Below, piece after piece: positions 1 to 8,800 of a DNA stretch of 13,670 nt. The stretch covers positions 1-13,670 of the forward strand of contig JABDMQ010000373.1 of NCBI GenBank assembly GCA_013001365.1, given 5' to 3'. Under the pieces are notes generated by a model. That model saw only the letters and a program-made list of their open reading frames with translations. It searched no databases and had not been told where the DNA came from. Source of the stretch: Flavobacteriaceae bacterium (GTDB taxonomy: Bacteria > Bacteroidota > Bacteroidia > Flavobacteriales > Flavobacteriaceae). Position 1 is the stretch's first letter. Each line of letters starts with the position of its first letter. A program made the translations under genes and the position numbers.

Positions 1-2617
1 TTGCAATACTATTCCACCATCCGCTGGAGTTACTCAAATTATTACGTTCTTGCAGGATTAGTTCTTTACCATTGTTCATGAAAATCGTAATCGGCATCCA
101 TTTCCCAACGACCACTAAATCCTTGAAGCCATCATTATTGAGATCAGCCCATTGTGCAGAAGTTACATTACCGATTAGCCTTAATTCCTTTCCAAAACTT
201 GATGAAATATCAGTAAAATTTCCTTTTCCATCATTTTCAAACAAGTACTGTTCGGGCGTTATGCCAAATTGCCAAGGAATCAGGTCGGATGTTATCAAAA
301 TATCCAAGTCTCCGTCATTCTCTAGGTCAATAACCGAAATACTTGAGGCATTTAACTCAATATCTTTGAATTGCGTAAGACTCTTGGTAAGAATTCCATT
401 ATCGTTCAAGAATAATCGTGGTTTAAGCTGATTGCCAGATCTAAATTCGTTACCACCGCTTACAACAAGTAAATCCTTAAATCCATTACCATCGGCATCG
501 AAAAAGAGGGCATCAGTATCTTCATTTATCGCGTCTTGAGCAAAGAGGGTTTCATCTATTTCATTGAATGAACCTGTTTCGCTTTGAAGGTATAGGCCAC
601 TGCTCTGAGATTTTCCACCGCAGATAAAGATATCTTCTAGACCATCATTGTTTATGTCCGCTACGGTGCTTTTGGGCCCATTATTAGTACTTGCAAAAGG
701 AATCAATGGTTCTCTATCAAACTCAAGGGAAGTAGGATCTTGATGTTTGAAGTTTAATAAAGGTGTTATGTTTGCCAAGAATCGAGACACTTTGTTTTGA
801 ACAGACTTTGCCTTATAATTACCTGATGCTTGTTCATAGTCAACCTTTATTCTGTGATTGGCTTTTACATTCCTTAAAACTTCAAATTTGCCGCCAGGCC
901 ATATTACCTCTAGGGAATCCAATTGTATATTCTGTCCTAAACCAAAATGAACAATGGGCATTACCGATGAGAGATATCCTTTGGTTGTGTAATTCTCTTG
1001 ATATTGAATATTTCCTTCATGATACGCCAAAACTTTGGTTCCTATCCCTAAGCGATTATTATCCGGACCCTTGAATTCCACTGAAATGAAATTATTTCTG
1101 TTTTCTGTTTCAATAGCATTGTTCTTTAGTATTAATGCAGCTTCGTTTATGTTGTTTACGACAACATCAAGGTCACCGTCATTGTCCAGATCTACTTGTA
1201 TTCCTCCATTGCTATAGGATTCTCCTGTGGAGGTCCATTTCTTGGTGACATTGCTAAATGTATTGTTACCATTATTCTTGAAAAGATAGTTCACTAATTT
1301 TTTTGTAGGCATGGCATCAGCAAAAGAGAGGTCTTCAGGATCCATATTCGACCCTAGCCTTTTCTGGATACTATCATTGGAGATGAAATTTATAAAATCC
1401 ATATCGTTGGTAGCTCCTAAAATGCCATTTGTAACATAAATGTCCTTATATCCATCATTGTCTAAATCTGCCACTATAGGGCTCCATGACCATTCTGAAG
1501 CGGCAATACCGCTCAAATGCCCTATTTCGCTAAACCCAGCATCACCATTGTTTAAATGCAAGGTATTCTGCATGAATTGGGGTGTGTAACCATTCTTTAG
1601 GAACCGTTCGTAGGTGGAATATGGGTATTCAATCCCAGAAGATTTGTATGTTATAATATCTTCTGGTAACATATCCAGTGAAACGATATCCGATAACCCA
1701 TCATTGTTGAGGTCGTCAATTGAATTTCCCATAGAAAAGTGGGAAGTATGCCCTAGGAATTCGCCGTCTTCTGAAATCATCTCCTTAAAAGAACCATTCT
1801 GTTGATTTATATAGAGGTAATCATTCTCGAAGAAATCGTTACCTACATATATGTCCGGAAAACCGTCATTATTGATGTCGCCAACTGAAACGCCTAGACC
1901 GTAGCCTATTTTACCTTGATAGATGCCTGCTTCTGAAGAAACATCCTTGAAAATCCCGTTGTCATTTCTTAAGAGTCTATCTCCAGACAAAGAATCCTTC
2001 ACCTCTCTTTGTTTTCCTAATCCGAAATTCCTGTTTGGGTGTACCGAATGATTGAGAATGAACAGGTCCAGGTCTTCGTCTTGGTCGTAATCAAAAAATA
2101 CGGAATGTGTTGAAAATCCTTTGCTATTTAGACCAAATTTGACCGATTCTTCCTTAAATGACGGAATGCCATCTACAATTCCTTGATTAACGTATAAAAG
2201 ATTATGCCCTTTTATGTTATTATATTCAGAAACTTTGGAAATATAAATATCTAGAAGCCCATCATTATTGATATCTACGGCTGTGGAGCCTGTGGTCCAA
2301 TTTGTAGCATTATCAATTCCTGAGGCATCAGTAACATCTTTGAACTTGAAATTCCCTTGGTTTATATAAAGTTTATCTGTTGACTGATTAGATGTGAAGT
2401 AAAGATCTGCCAATCCATCATTATTGAAATCTCCTGCAGAAACACCACTTCCATTATAATAGTAAAGATAGTTGAGGATATTCAAGTCTGCAGTTGGGGT
2501 TAGCTTGTTCTGGAAGTCGATATTTGTTTCGCTGCTATTTAAAGAACTCAATAAGGTTTTCTCTTCTTTACATGAGATGCTCAATGCCACTAACATTATA
2601 AAGACAAAGACTTTCAT
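1..2617 (-). CDS. FG-GAP/VCBS-repeat lipoprotein with ASPIC/UnbV domain (3' end beyond window)
   Basis: A minus-strand frame opens at ATG 2617 and stays open to the left edge: 872 codons, with the C-terminus missing. The first 16 residues form a lipoprotein signal (hydrophobic stretch, then L-S-I-S-C). The Cys16 that follows is trailed by K-E-E, which fits the Lys-(Asp/Glu)2 surface-export signal described for Bacteroidota lipoproteins. Eleven calcium-loop-like motifs of the D-x-N-x-D-G-x-x-D type begin near residues 63, 115, 176, 247, 302, 384, 476, 654, 707, 764 and 825, as in FG-GAP/VCBS beta-propellers. Residues about 508-592 match an ASPIC/UnbV domain (FGLG near 558, then V-x-WPGG near 571-576). 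Relatives are usually about 1,100 residues, so roughly 200 or more may be missing. No catalytic motif is visible. It follows susD by 90 bases, with a hairpin between. I infer a surface binding or accessory protein for the SusCD importer; its ligand is unknown. Confidence 0.88.
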   Translation of the reverse strand, partial: MKVFVFIMLVALSISCKEEKTLLSSLNSSETNIDFQNKLTPTADLNILNYLYYYNGSGVSAGDFNNDGLADLYFTSNQSTDKLYINQGNFKFKDVTDASGIDNATNWTTGSTAVDINNDGLLDIYISKVSEYNNIKGHNLLYVNQGIVDGIPSFKEESVKFGLNSKGFSTHSVFFDYDQDEDLDLFILNHSVHPNRNFGLGKQREVKDSLSGDRLLRNDNGIFKDVSSEAGIYQGKIGYGLGVSVGDINNDGFPDIYVGNDFFENDYLYINQQNGSFKEMISEDGEFLGHTSHFSMGNSIDDLNNDGLSDIVSLDMLPEDIITYKSSGIEYPYSTYERFLKNGYTPQFMQNTLHLNNGDAGFSEIGHLSGIAASEWSWSPIVADLDNDGYKDIYVTNGILGATNDMDFINFISNDSIQKRLGSNMDPEDLSFADAMPTKKLVNYLFKNNGNNTFSNVTKKWTSTGESYSNGGIQVDLDNDGDLDVVVNNINEAALILKNNAIETENRNNFISVEFKGPDNNRLGIGTKVLAYHEGNIQYQENYTTKGYLSSVMPIVHFGLGQNIQLDSLEVIWPGGKFEVLRNVKANHRIKVDYEQASGNYKAKSVQNKVSRFLANITPLLNFKHQDPTSLEFDREPLIPFASTNNGPKSTVADINNDGLEDIFICGGKSQSSGLYLQSETGSFNEIDETLFAQDAINEDTDALFFDADGNGFKDLLVVSGGNEFRSGNQLKPRLFLNDNGILTKSLTQFKDIELNASSISVIDLENDGDLDILITSDLIPWQFGITPEQYLFENDGKGNFTDISSSFGKELRLIGNVTSAQWADLNNDGFKDLVVVGKWMPITIFMNNGKELILQERNNLSNSSGWWNSIA

Positions 2618-2638
2618 CGAAAGGGATTTTTGGAGTTG

Positions 2639-2646
2639 CAAATTTA
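2639..2646 (-). promoter_or_regulatory. Candidate -7 promoter box (TAAATTTG) for the FG-GAP lipoprotein gene
   Basis: On the minus strand TAAATTTG matches the Bacteroidota -7 consensus TAnnTTTG at every fixed position. It lies about 20 bases before the ATG and just after the hairpin that follows susD. No TTG/TTTG box is found at the expected distance upstream, because that interval is occupied by the hairpin. The implied leader would also be very short. It is therefore a tentative site that could give this gene its own transcript. Confidence 0.22.
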
Positions 2647-2653
2647 CTAAATA

Positions 2654-2683
2654 AATAAAGAGGGTATCACTACCCTCTTTATT
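2654..2683 (-). terminator. Perfect hairpin after susD: terminator or attenuator
   Basis: Bases 2654-2666 and 2671-2683 are exact reverse complements, giving a 13-bp stem with a 4-base loop and a GAGGGTA/TACCCTC core. It begins 24 bases after the susD stop codon. On the minus strand the stem ends in a T-rich run (TTTATTTATTTAG), as in an intrinsic terminator, though the T-run is interrupted. The next gene starts only 37 bases further on. It could therefore end most susCD transcripts, give partial read-through, or protect the 3' end of the susCD message. Confidence 0.72.
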
Positions 2684-2707
2684 AAACTCTAATAAAAATT
2701 TTATTGC

Positions 2708-4297
2708 TTAGTACCCAGGATTCTGGACTAAGTTTGGATTAGAAACCAATGCTGCTAATGGGATAGGGAACAAGTTCCACTTGGCATCACCAACAGAAGC
2801 TGCATCTTTCCATTCCCAGCTTCTTGTGAACTGCCCGAAACGAATCATATCGTTTCGTCTCCAGAACTCAACATAAAGCTCACGAGCACGCTCGTCAAGT
2901 AAGTCAGAATCAGAAAGGCTACCTAATGGTGAAGCGTTTCGTATCGTTCTTAAATCATTTACCATTGTTAAAGGATCACCAGTACCATTTCTATACATTG
3001 CTTCTGCTTTCATTAGATGAGCATCTGCATACCTGAAAAGTAATTCGTGTCCTCTAAATGAATCATCGGCAGAAACCTGCCCAACACCAACTGGATTAGG
3101 ATGGTACTTCTGGATACGGATACCCGCAGCTTCATCACTATTGAAAAGGTCTATAGCTCTTGTCATTACCAATGGGTTACCTGACCTGTCAGTTAAAGCC
3201 GACCCGTCACCATCATATTGTTGACCGATTACAAAGCCATAAGTGAATCCGTAGTTGATCGTTTCATCTGCACTTGCTGCATTTGGTACGAAACCACGAC
3301 GCTCTTCTTGATTATTCAATGGTGTACCATCAGCCATTCCGTAATTTTCGTTTGCATCACCTTCAAATAGATCGTAGAACTCAGATAAAGCTGAGAAGCC
3401 ATTCCAACCTCCACCACCTTGGTTAGGTGTCGTATGGTTGTAGTGCAATCCATTCCAGATACGGTTACCGATACTCAATGATTCGTTAGCATACCAGATA
3501 GTTTCCGTATCTACATCTGCTGTGAAAATATCAAAGTATCCAGTTTGCAAAGCAAAACCATCTGCAGTGATAGCATCTACAGCAGTAATCACATCATTAT
3601 AATTAGGTGTAGTACCAGTGTATCTTTCACTGTTAAGAACTACTTTGGCCTTAAGGTAATTAGCTGCGGCCTTTGATGCACGATTTGTCGCTGCAGAAGG
3701 ACCAACTGTTGGTAATCCTGCAATAGCATCATTAATATCCTGAAGGATAAATGCATATGTAGTTGCTGCATCCATTACCATTGGTACAGATGATCCTGGA
3801 TCAGTAGCAGCCCTAAAAGGTGCTATACCCCAGAAATCCAGTACCCAGTACATGTTGAACGCCCTTAAGAATTTGGCCTCAGCTACTTGCTGAGTTGTAG
3901 CGTTGCTTAAAGGATCTATCAATTCTGTTGCTCTAAACGCATTACCATTCAATTGGTTCCATACTGTCAAGATAAAAGCATGGTCTTGTTTCCACGTATG
4001 AGCGTGAAGCGATCTCCATATTCCGTTATCACTCCAGTCAGTACCTCTCGTTGGCACTAAAGTTTCATCTGTAGTAACCTCGTTCAAAGCAAACCAATTG
4101 GCTTGATCACCGATCATACCATACGTTGCTTGATAAAGAGACGTTAATGAACTAGTTGGATCCTCAACACCATCAAATATCGGTGTATCCTGCAATACAG
4201 AATCAGTAGCCTCTAATTCTAGATCTGTACACGATATGAAGCCTATGAAGGCAAACATAATCGCGAAAATTGAATTTAATTTAAATGTTCTTTTCAT
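2708..4297 (-). CDS. susD: SusD/RagB-family nutrient-binding outer-membrane lipoprotein
   Basis: The product has 529 residues, normal for SusD proteins. A lipoprotein signal ends at Cys23 (F-I-S-C) followed by the acidic T-D-L-E-L-E, consistent with lipidation and surface display. The N-terminal SusD-like part contains the TPR-type helix A-E-A-K-F-L-R-A near 139-146, followed by the F-W-G segment near 155-157. The C-terminal RagB/SusD part contains L-M-K-A-E-A-M near 428-434, N-D-L-R-T-I-R-N near 447-454 and R-A-R-E-L-Y-V-E-F-W-R-R near 470-481, which are family hallmarks. Many tryptophans (68, 88, 94, 102, 113, 281, 298) could stack against sugar rings. In the family the protein caps the SusC barrel and hands over the ligand. 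It starts 11 bases after the susC stop, so the two are surely co-transcribed. The symbol denotes family only; the ligand is inferred from the locus to be sucrose or a related glucoside. Confidence 0.95.
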   Translation of the reverse strand: MKRTFKLNSIFAIMFAFIGFISCTDLELEATDSVLQDTPIFDGVEDPTSSLTSLYQATYGMIGDQANWFALNEVTTDETLVPTRGTDWSDNGIWRSLHAHTWKQDHAFILTVWNQLNGNAFRATELIDPLSNATTQQVAEAKFLRAFNMYWVLDFWGIAPFRAATDPGSSVPMVMDAATTYAFILQDINDAIAGLPTVGPSAATNRASKAAANYLKAKVVLNSERYTGTTPNYNDVITAVDAITADGFALQTGYFDIFTADVDTETIWYANESLSIGNRIWNGLHYNHTTPNQGGGGWNGFSALSEFYDLFEGDANENYGMADGTPLNNQEERRGFVPNAASADETINYGFTYGFVIGQQYDGDGSALTDRSGNPLVMTRAIDLFNSDEAAGIRIQKYHPNPVGVGQVSADDSFRGHELLFRYADAHLMKAEAMYRNGTGDPLTMVNDLRTIRNASPLGSLSDSDLLDERARELYVEFWRRNDMIRFGQFTRSWEWKDAASVGDAKWNLFPIPLAALVSNPNLVQNPGY

Positions 4298-4308
4298 AAT
4301 TATTTTTA

Positions 4309-7300
4309 TTAAAATTTAGCATTAATACCAAAAGTGAAGGTTCTTGGATTAGGGAAAGCTCCATAATCGATACCTAAAGTAGGTAAACCTCCATCAGTTC
4401 TACTACTAACTTCTGGATCCAATCCGCTATAATCAGTGATTACGAATACGTTTTGCCCAGTAACAGACAGCAATACAGACTTGAACAAGCCATCACCTTC
4501 CATTGGTAGGTTGTAAGATAATGATAAATTCTGTAATCTTACAAAATCACCTTTCTCCAAGAATCGTGTACTTGGGTCAGCCGATGCATTAGTTGATTCT
4601 CCACTTGTAAGTGTTTCTGCCAATACATTTCTAGCAGATGCAAATGAACCTGCTGTAAAGAACGCGTTTCTAGTGGCATTATATAGGTAGTGTCCAAATG
4701 CACCATTGAAATAGGCATTCAAGTTCCAGTTCTTATAATTAACACTCGTTGAAAGACCACCTGTAATCTCAGGCAATGCACTTTTTCCAACAAATACAGG
4801 ATCTCCACCATTACCGATAATAGCATTACCATTTGTATCAAATCCTTCGAATTCCCTGATGTACCAGGAGAATAATGGATATCCTTCCTTAAGGTTCTGA
4901 GAGAATGCATTAGTAAGACCTTGACCATTAATTGCACCAGCAATGTACTCACCAGTTAAAGACTCTACTACGTTGTCATTCAAGGCTACATTGGCAGTCA
5001 TATTCCAAGTCAGATCTTCAGATTGTATGAAATCATAACCTAATGCAAATTCAATACCTTCATTAATGATCTTGGAATCTGGTAAATTCACGAATCGGAA
5101 AGGTTGAATTGCTGGTTGTGCTGAATTAATATTGAACAATAGGTCTCTTGTCTCTTTACGATATACATCCACACTACCATTCAATCTGTCGTTATTGAAT
5201 CCGAAATCAATACCACCACCATATTGTAGTGTACTTTCCCATTTAAGGTCTCTATTCTCGAATGCTACAACTCCAGTACCAGGAACAGAAATATCACCGT
5301 TGTTTGCTATACCTGTACCATTGAATCGTGTTCTCCTGATTGCATTACCGTATCCTACACCTTCTTGGTTACCAGTAAGACCGGCATTTAACCTTAATTT
5401 CAGTGTTGATACGTTATCTCCGATGAAGTCTTCCTCGCTTAATTTCCATGCAATTGCACCAGAAGGGAAGTAACCATACTTATTACCTTCACCAAACGTT
5501 GTCGAGCCATCCGCTCTCATAGTTGCAGTGAAAAGATACTTATTATTTAGTGTGTAATTAACCCTAGCAAAATAAGATTGTATCTCATCAAAATTATCAA
5601 ATGTATTAACTACGGCAGCTTTAACAGCACCACCAGTTTGAGCAGCAATATAATCAGTTGGCAATCCAGTTGTCAATCTATTAATAAATGTATTCGTACC
5701 AGCGGGTGCTCCAATTACATTTGGACCAAATCCAAATTGTTGGTAAGGACCAGTAATTTGTCCAGTTACCCTATTAACAGCATCTACAAGATCAGTCCCC
5801 ATTCTATTAAGGTCTCTACTTCCAAAGCCCCATCCTTGAGCCTGAACACCATTCCTATCGAATTTTTGGTAAGAATAACCAGCTAGTACATCTAGTCTTG
5901 AATCGTTACCAAGATCGGTGTTATAATTCAATGTAGCTTCCATGATCGTATTCTCGAATTCGAAGTCGTTATAATTACCTCTACCATTTCCAAATACAGC
6001 ATCTATTAAATTATCAGCCGAACTTACAGCCCTGTTATCAGAGCTCGTGTAGTCATAACCACCGCTAAGCTTAGCCTTTAAATCATCAGTAATACTGTAC
6101 TCACCAGAAAGGCTAAGTAAGTAACGATTGGTTTTTGTTTCATTTTGAGTGTAAGCCAATAGGTTAGCTGGATTTATCAATCCACCAGTTTCTCCATTAC
6201 GTCCAAAATCTGGATCTACAGGCCATGTTGGATTGGCAGCATAAGAAGCTCCAATTAAATCTCCTCGAAAACCGGCAGTACCTGCTAAAGGAGCTGTATC
6301 GTCATTAACTCTAGAGATCGTTCCTTGGAAATCCAATTTCAACTTATCATCCAATAGTCTATGTACGACATTCAATCTACCTGTTATTCTTTCAAGGTCA
6401 GCAGATTCTACAATACCTACTTGCTTACCATATCCGAAAGTAGCACGGTAATTTCCTTGTCCATAATTCTTGGAATAAGAAAGGTTTTGGTTAGTAGAGG
6501 CAGAACCTCTATATATGAATCCTTGCCAGCTTGTATCACTACCGAAATCACGTGCATTGGCATTGAATCCTAAACGCGTACTTTCTGACAAATAACTATT
6601 TCTATCTAAAAGATCGAAAGTCTTTGCTGGGTTAGAAACACTCAGGTTCGAACTATATTGGAACTCTCCTCTATTGGATCTTCCTGTTTTCGTTGTAATG
6701 ATAACAACACCGTTAGAACCACGTGCACCATAGATTGCTGTTGCAGAAGCATCCTTCAAGACACTGATACTTGCAATGTCGTTAGGATTCAAGAAACTTA
6801 ATGGATTCTTTGCAGGGTTGGAACCAACTCCAGCAACTTCCAGTCCAGCAGAAGTACTTCCACCAGCTAATGGTATTCCATCGACAACAAATAACGGATT
6901 GTTGTTCGAACGTACGGAGTTCGTACCCCTAATACGTATATCGATACCGGCACCAGGCTCACCACTTGTTTGTGTGATCTGTACACCAGCCGTCTTACCT
7001 TGGATAAGTTGTTCTGGTGTTGCAATGATACCAGCATTAAAATCCTCGGCACTAACCGAAGATACAGCACCTGTTGCATCTTTAACAGTTGTAGCACCAT
7101 AACCGATTACAATTACCTCGTCCAATGCATTACCTTCTTGTAAGGTAACGTTAACTGTACTTTGGCCGTTTACTGGAATTTCCTGGGTGTCATAACCCAC
7201 ATAACTCACAACCAATACTGCATCTGAAGCAACATTGTTAAGAGTATAATTTCCATCAAAATCGGTTTGAGCTCCATTTGAGGTACCTTGAACAATAACG

Positions 7301-7425
7301 TTGGCCCCTGGTAAAGGAATGCCATTATTATCGATAACTGTACCTGAAACACTTTGAGCTTGAATAAACCCAAATGAAAGCATTGCTCCTAGGAGCACCA
7401 TGCTTTTGAGTAACTTGATCTTCAT
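4309..7425 (-). CDS. susC: SusC/RagA-family TonB-dependent outer-membrane transporter
   Basis: The product has 1,038 residues. A Sec signal peptide covers residues 1 to about 23 (ends F-I-Q-A). A carboxypeptidase-D regulatory-like domain follows at about 25-97 (S-G-T-V-I-D-N-N-G-I-P-L-P-G-A). The TonB-box region D-E-V-I-V-I-G-Y-G lies at 102-110. The plug runs to about 250 and includes the SusC signature R-G-T-N-S-V then N-N-N-P-L-F-V-V-D-G-I-P near 167-185, and S-V-L-K-D-A-S-A-T-A-I-Y-G near 221-233. The rest is a 22-strand-type beta barrel ending in a terminal Phe, as required for barrel insertion. It imports its ligand using energy from TonB/ExbBD, which are not in the window. A LacI-type operator sits 107 bases upstream and susD follows directly. 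Intact, with no frameshift. Substrate is inferred from the adjacent sucrose phosphorylase, not visible in this protein. Confidence 0.96.
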   Translation of the reverse strand: MKIKLLKSMVLLGAMLSFGFIQAQSVSGTVIDNNGIPLPGANVIVQGTSNGAQTDFDGNYTLNNVASDAVLVVSYVGYDTQEIPVNGQSTVNVTLQEGNALDEVIVIGYGATTVKDATGAVSSVSAEDFNAGIIATPEQLIQGKTAGVQITQTSGEPGAGIDIRIRGTNSVRSNNNPLFVVDGIPLAGGSTSAGLEVAGVGSNPAKNPLSFLNPNDIASISVLKDASATAIYGARGSNGVVIITTKTGRSNRGEFQYSSNLSVSNPAKTFDLLDRNSYLSESTRLGFNANARDFGSDTSWQGFIYRGSASTNQNLSYSKNYGQGNYRATFGYGKQVGIVESADLERITGRLNVVHRLLDDKLKLDFQGTISRVNDDTAPLAGTAGFRGDLIGASYAANPTWPVDPDFGRNGETGGLINPANLLAYTQNETKTNRYLLSLSGEYSITDDLKAKLSGGYDYTSSDNRAVSSADNLIDAVFGNGRGNYNDFEFENTIMEATLNYNTDLGNDSRLDVLAGYSYQKFDRNGVQAQGWGFGSRDLNRMGTDLVDAVNRVTGQITGPYQQFGFGPNVIGAPAGTNTFINRLTTGLPTDYIAAQTGGAVKAAVVNTFDNFDEIQSYFARVNYTLNNKYLFTATMRADGSTTFGEGNKYGYFPSGAIAWKLSEEDFIGDNVSTLKLRLNAGLTGNQEGVGYGNAIRRTRFNGTGIANNGDISVPGTGVVAFENRDLKWESTLQYGGGIDFGFNNDRLNGSVDVYRKETRDLLFNINSAQPAIQPFRFVNLPDSKIINEGIEFALGYDFIQSEDLTWNMTANVALNDNVVESLTGEYIAGAINGQGLTNAFSQNLKEGYPLFSWYIREFEGFDTNGNAIIGNGGDPVFVGKSALPEITGGLSTSVNYKNWNLNAYFNGAFGHYLYNATRNAFFTAGSFASARNVLAETLTSGESTNASADPSTRFLEKGDFVRLQNLSLSYNLPMEGDGLFKSVLLSVTGQNVFVITDYSGLDPEVSSRTDGGLPTLGIDYGAFPNPRTFTFGINAKF

Positions 7426-7532
7426 AAATTTAAAGGTTTAATTAGTATTTTTCTTTGTGTTGATAATGTTATTTGATCGTTAAAAATATGTAAAAAATGA
7501 CAGATGACTAACCATTAATACTAAAAAAATAA

Positions 7533-7546
7533 CGAAAACGTTTTCG
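7533..7546. promoter_or_regulatory. Putative LacI-family operator upstream of susC (perfect 14-bp palindrome)
   Basis: CGAAAACGTTTTCG reads identically on both strands and has the central CpG into which LacI-family hinge leucines insert. It lies in the 260-base gap between the lacI stop and the susC start, 107 bases before the susC ATG. The neighbouring lacI product has the matching HTH and hinge. I therefore infer that it represses susC-susD and possibly the gene after them. No second copy is visible elsewhere in the window, including the lacI/transporter divergent region. Confidence 0.75.
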
Positions 7547-7685
7547 GCCATAAATGTAATATATATTATTGAATTATGAATTTTCTACCCTCTAAAATAC
7601 AGATATTGACTTATTAAATGACCATTTTTGGCATTTTAGCAACCTAATCAAAAGAATTAATAAGGAAATCCTTGAAGTGGAGAAA

Positions 7686-8714
7686 TTAATTAGAAACAGT
7701 TTCCTTTGTAGATTCACGTTGGATCAAACTGGTATTAATGACCTTTGTCTTATACTCACGATCTTCATCATCATTCAATCTATTTATGAGCATTTGCGCT
7801 GCTTCTGCTCCAACCACACGACCATGTTGGCTAATGGTCGATATGGATGGCGTTACGAATCTTGGTAATTTTCCATTCGTGAAACCTATAATGCTCATGT
7901 CTTCAGGAATGTTATAACCTTTATTTAGTACGGTTTTCTCTGCCTTGATTGCAGAATTTTCATCTAAAGATAATATTGCATCGATATTCTTGTCCTTAAT
8001 AAAAGGAATAAGAGTCGCATCAAAGTCGTCGTTTTTATTGACATTAATGATCAAGGATTCATCAATCTCAATATTGTGGTCTCTTAAAGCTTTCTTGTAA
8101 CCTTCAAGTCTTAATTTACCAACACTTAAATTGTAGAGTTCTGACAATAAGGCTATATTCTTGCATCCAGTCCTTATTAGATGTGAAGTTGCATTATAAG
8201 CACCTTCCATATCATCAACAATTACTTTATCGCATTCAACTTGATCGGTAACCCTATCGAACATAACTATAGGTAAACCCTCATTGATAGCGTTGGTTAA
8301 ATGACTGAAATCTTGTTTGACCTGTGTCCCTTCAGATAAGGAAATAATGAAACCATCCAAGGTTCCATTCTTCAATAGCTCCATTATATTGACCTCTTTT
8401 TCATAAGATTCATTTGTAATACATGAAATAATATTAAAACCATTCTCGGAGGCCACTTTTTCCATGCCAACAAACGCTTTTGCAAAAAAGGAATTCAGGA
8501 TATTGGGGATTATGATGCCTATGGTCTTTGTTTTCTTGTTCAACAGGCTCAAGGCAATGCTATTAGGCTTATAGTTCTGCTCTTTTGCATAGGCCTGAAT
8601 CTTTTTCTTTGTTTCAGTACTTATTTCATGACTATCATTCAAGGATTTGGAAACGGTAGCGATAGAGACATCAAAGATCTTGGCGATATGTTTTAAGGTA
8701 ATGCGTTCTTTCAC
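7686..8714 (-). CDS. LacI/GalR-family transcriptional regulator
   Basis: The product has 342 residues, the normal family length. The start is GTG at 8714, which gives the standard LacI N-terminus (I-T-L-K-H-I-A-K then S-I-A-T-V-S-K-S-L). An in-frame stop lies two codons upstream and no ATG is available nearby, so the GTG is well supported. The helix-turn-helix covers about 6-25 and the hinge helix about 50-58 (P-N-S-I-A-L-S-L-L), with Leu57 placed to intercalate at the operator centre. A periplasmic-binding-protein-like effector domain runs from about 62 to the end (T-I-G-I-I-I-P-N-I near 64-72). It lies upstream of susC on the same strand and is divergent from the carrier-phosphorylase operon, with 86 bases between starts. 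It probably acts at the palindrome before susC. The effector is not readable from sequence; sucrose or a breakdown product is the natural guess. Confidence 0.93.
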   Translation of the reverse strand: MKERITLKHIAKIFDVSIATVSKSLNDSHEISTETKKKIQAYAKEQNYKPNSIALSLLNKKTKTIGIIIPNILNSFFAKAFVGMEKVASENGFNIISCITNESYEKEVNIMELLKNGTLDGFIISLSEGTQVKQDFSHLTNAINEGLPIVMFDRVTDQVECDKVIVDDMEGAYNATSHLIRTGCKNIALLSELYNLSVGKLRLEGYKKALRDHNIEIDESLIINVNKNDDFDATLIPFIKDKNIDAILSLDENSAIKAEKTVLNKGYNIPEDMSIIGFTNGKLPRFVTPSISTISQHGRVVGAEAAQMLINRLNDDEDREYKTKVINTSLIQRESTKETVSN

Positions 8715-8727
8715 TATTTATTCGTTA

Positions 8728-8758
8728 TTTGCAGGGATGCTGGATTTAGCTAATTTAG
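8728..8758 (+). promoter_or_regulatory. Candidate promoter of the transporter-phosphorylase operon
   Basis: TTTG at 8728-8731 and TAATTTAG at 8751-8758 are separated by 19 bases. This resembles the Bacteroidota -33 (TTG/TTTG) and -7 (TAnnTTTG) elements, with one mismatch in the -7 box. A start of transcription near 8765 would leave a leader of about 35 bases before the ATG at 8801. The whole element sits in the 86-base divergent gap. The match is good but the region is AT-rich, so chance remains possible. Confidence 0.4.
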
Positions 8759-8800
8759 TTATTTATTATGTTAAACTAACTATCAATTTATTTTAAATAA

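Noticed and set aside
72..1217. Plus-strand open frames inside the left part of the window (for example 72-431, 763-1074, 1035-1217)
   Set aside because: They lie opposite the long FG-GAP lipoprotein frame, which is open through all 872 codons with clear domain repeats. The plus-strand translations show no recognisable domain.
1..2617. Possible frameshift or decay in the left-edge gene because it does not terminate in the window
   Set aside because: Reading codon by codon from the ATG gives exactly 872 uninterrupted codons with family motifs up to the edge; it is cut by the window, not broken.
7551..7558. TACATTTA on the minus strand as the -7 box of the susC promoter
   Set aside because: It partly fits TAnnTTTG and would place the start of transcription in the operator, which is attractive, but no TTG/TTTG box lies at a suitable distance upstream, so it is not annotated.
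7662..7673. Inverted repeat AAGGA-AA-TCCTT just after the lacI stop
   Set aside because: Only five base pairs with a two-base loop and no T-run on the minus strand; too weak for a terminator and lacking a CpG centre for an operator.
7677..7868. Short plus-strand open frame overlapping the lacI 3' end
   Set aside because: It lies opposite a well-supported LacI effector domain and has no recognisable signal, motif or leader of its own.
8755..8781. Inverted repeats TTAGTT/AACTAA and GTTA/TAAC upstream of the carrier gene as a second operator
   Set aside because: Arms of only four to six bases in very AT-rich sequence, with no central CpG and no similarity to the palindrome before susC.
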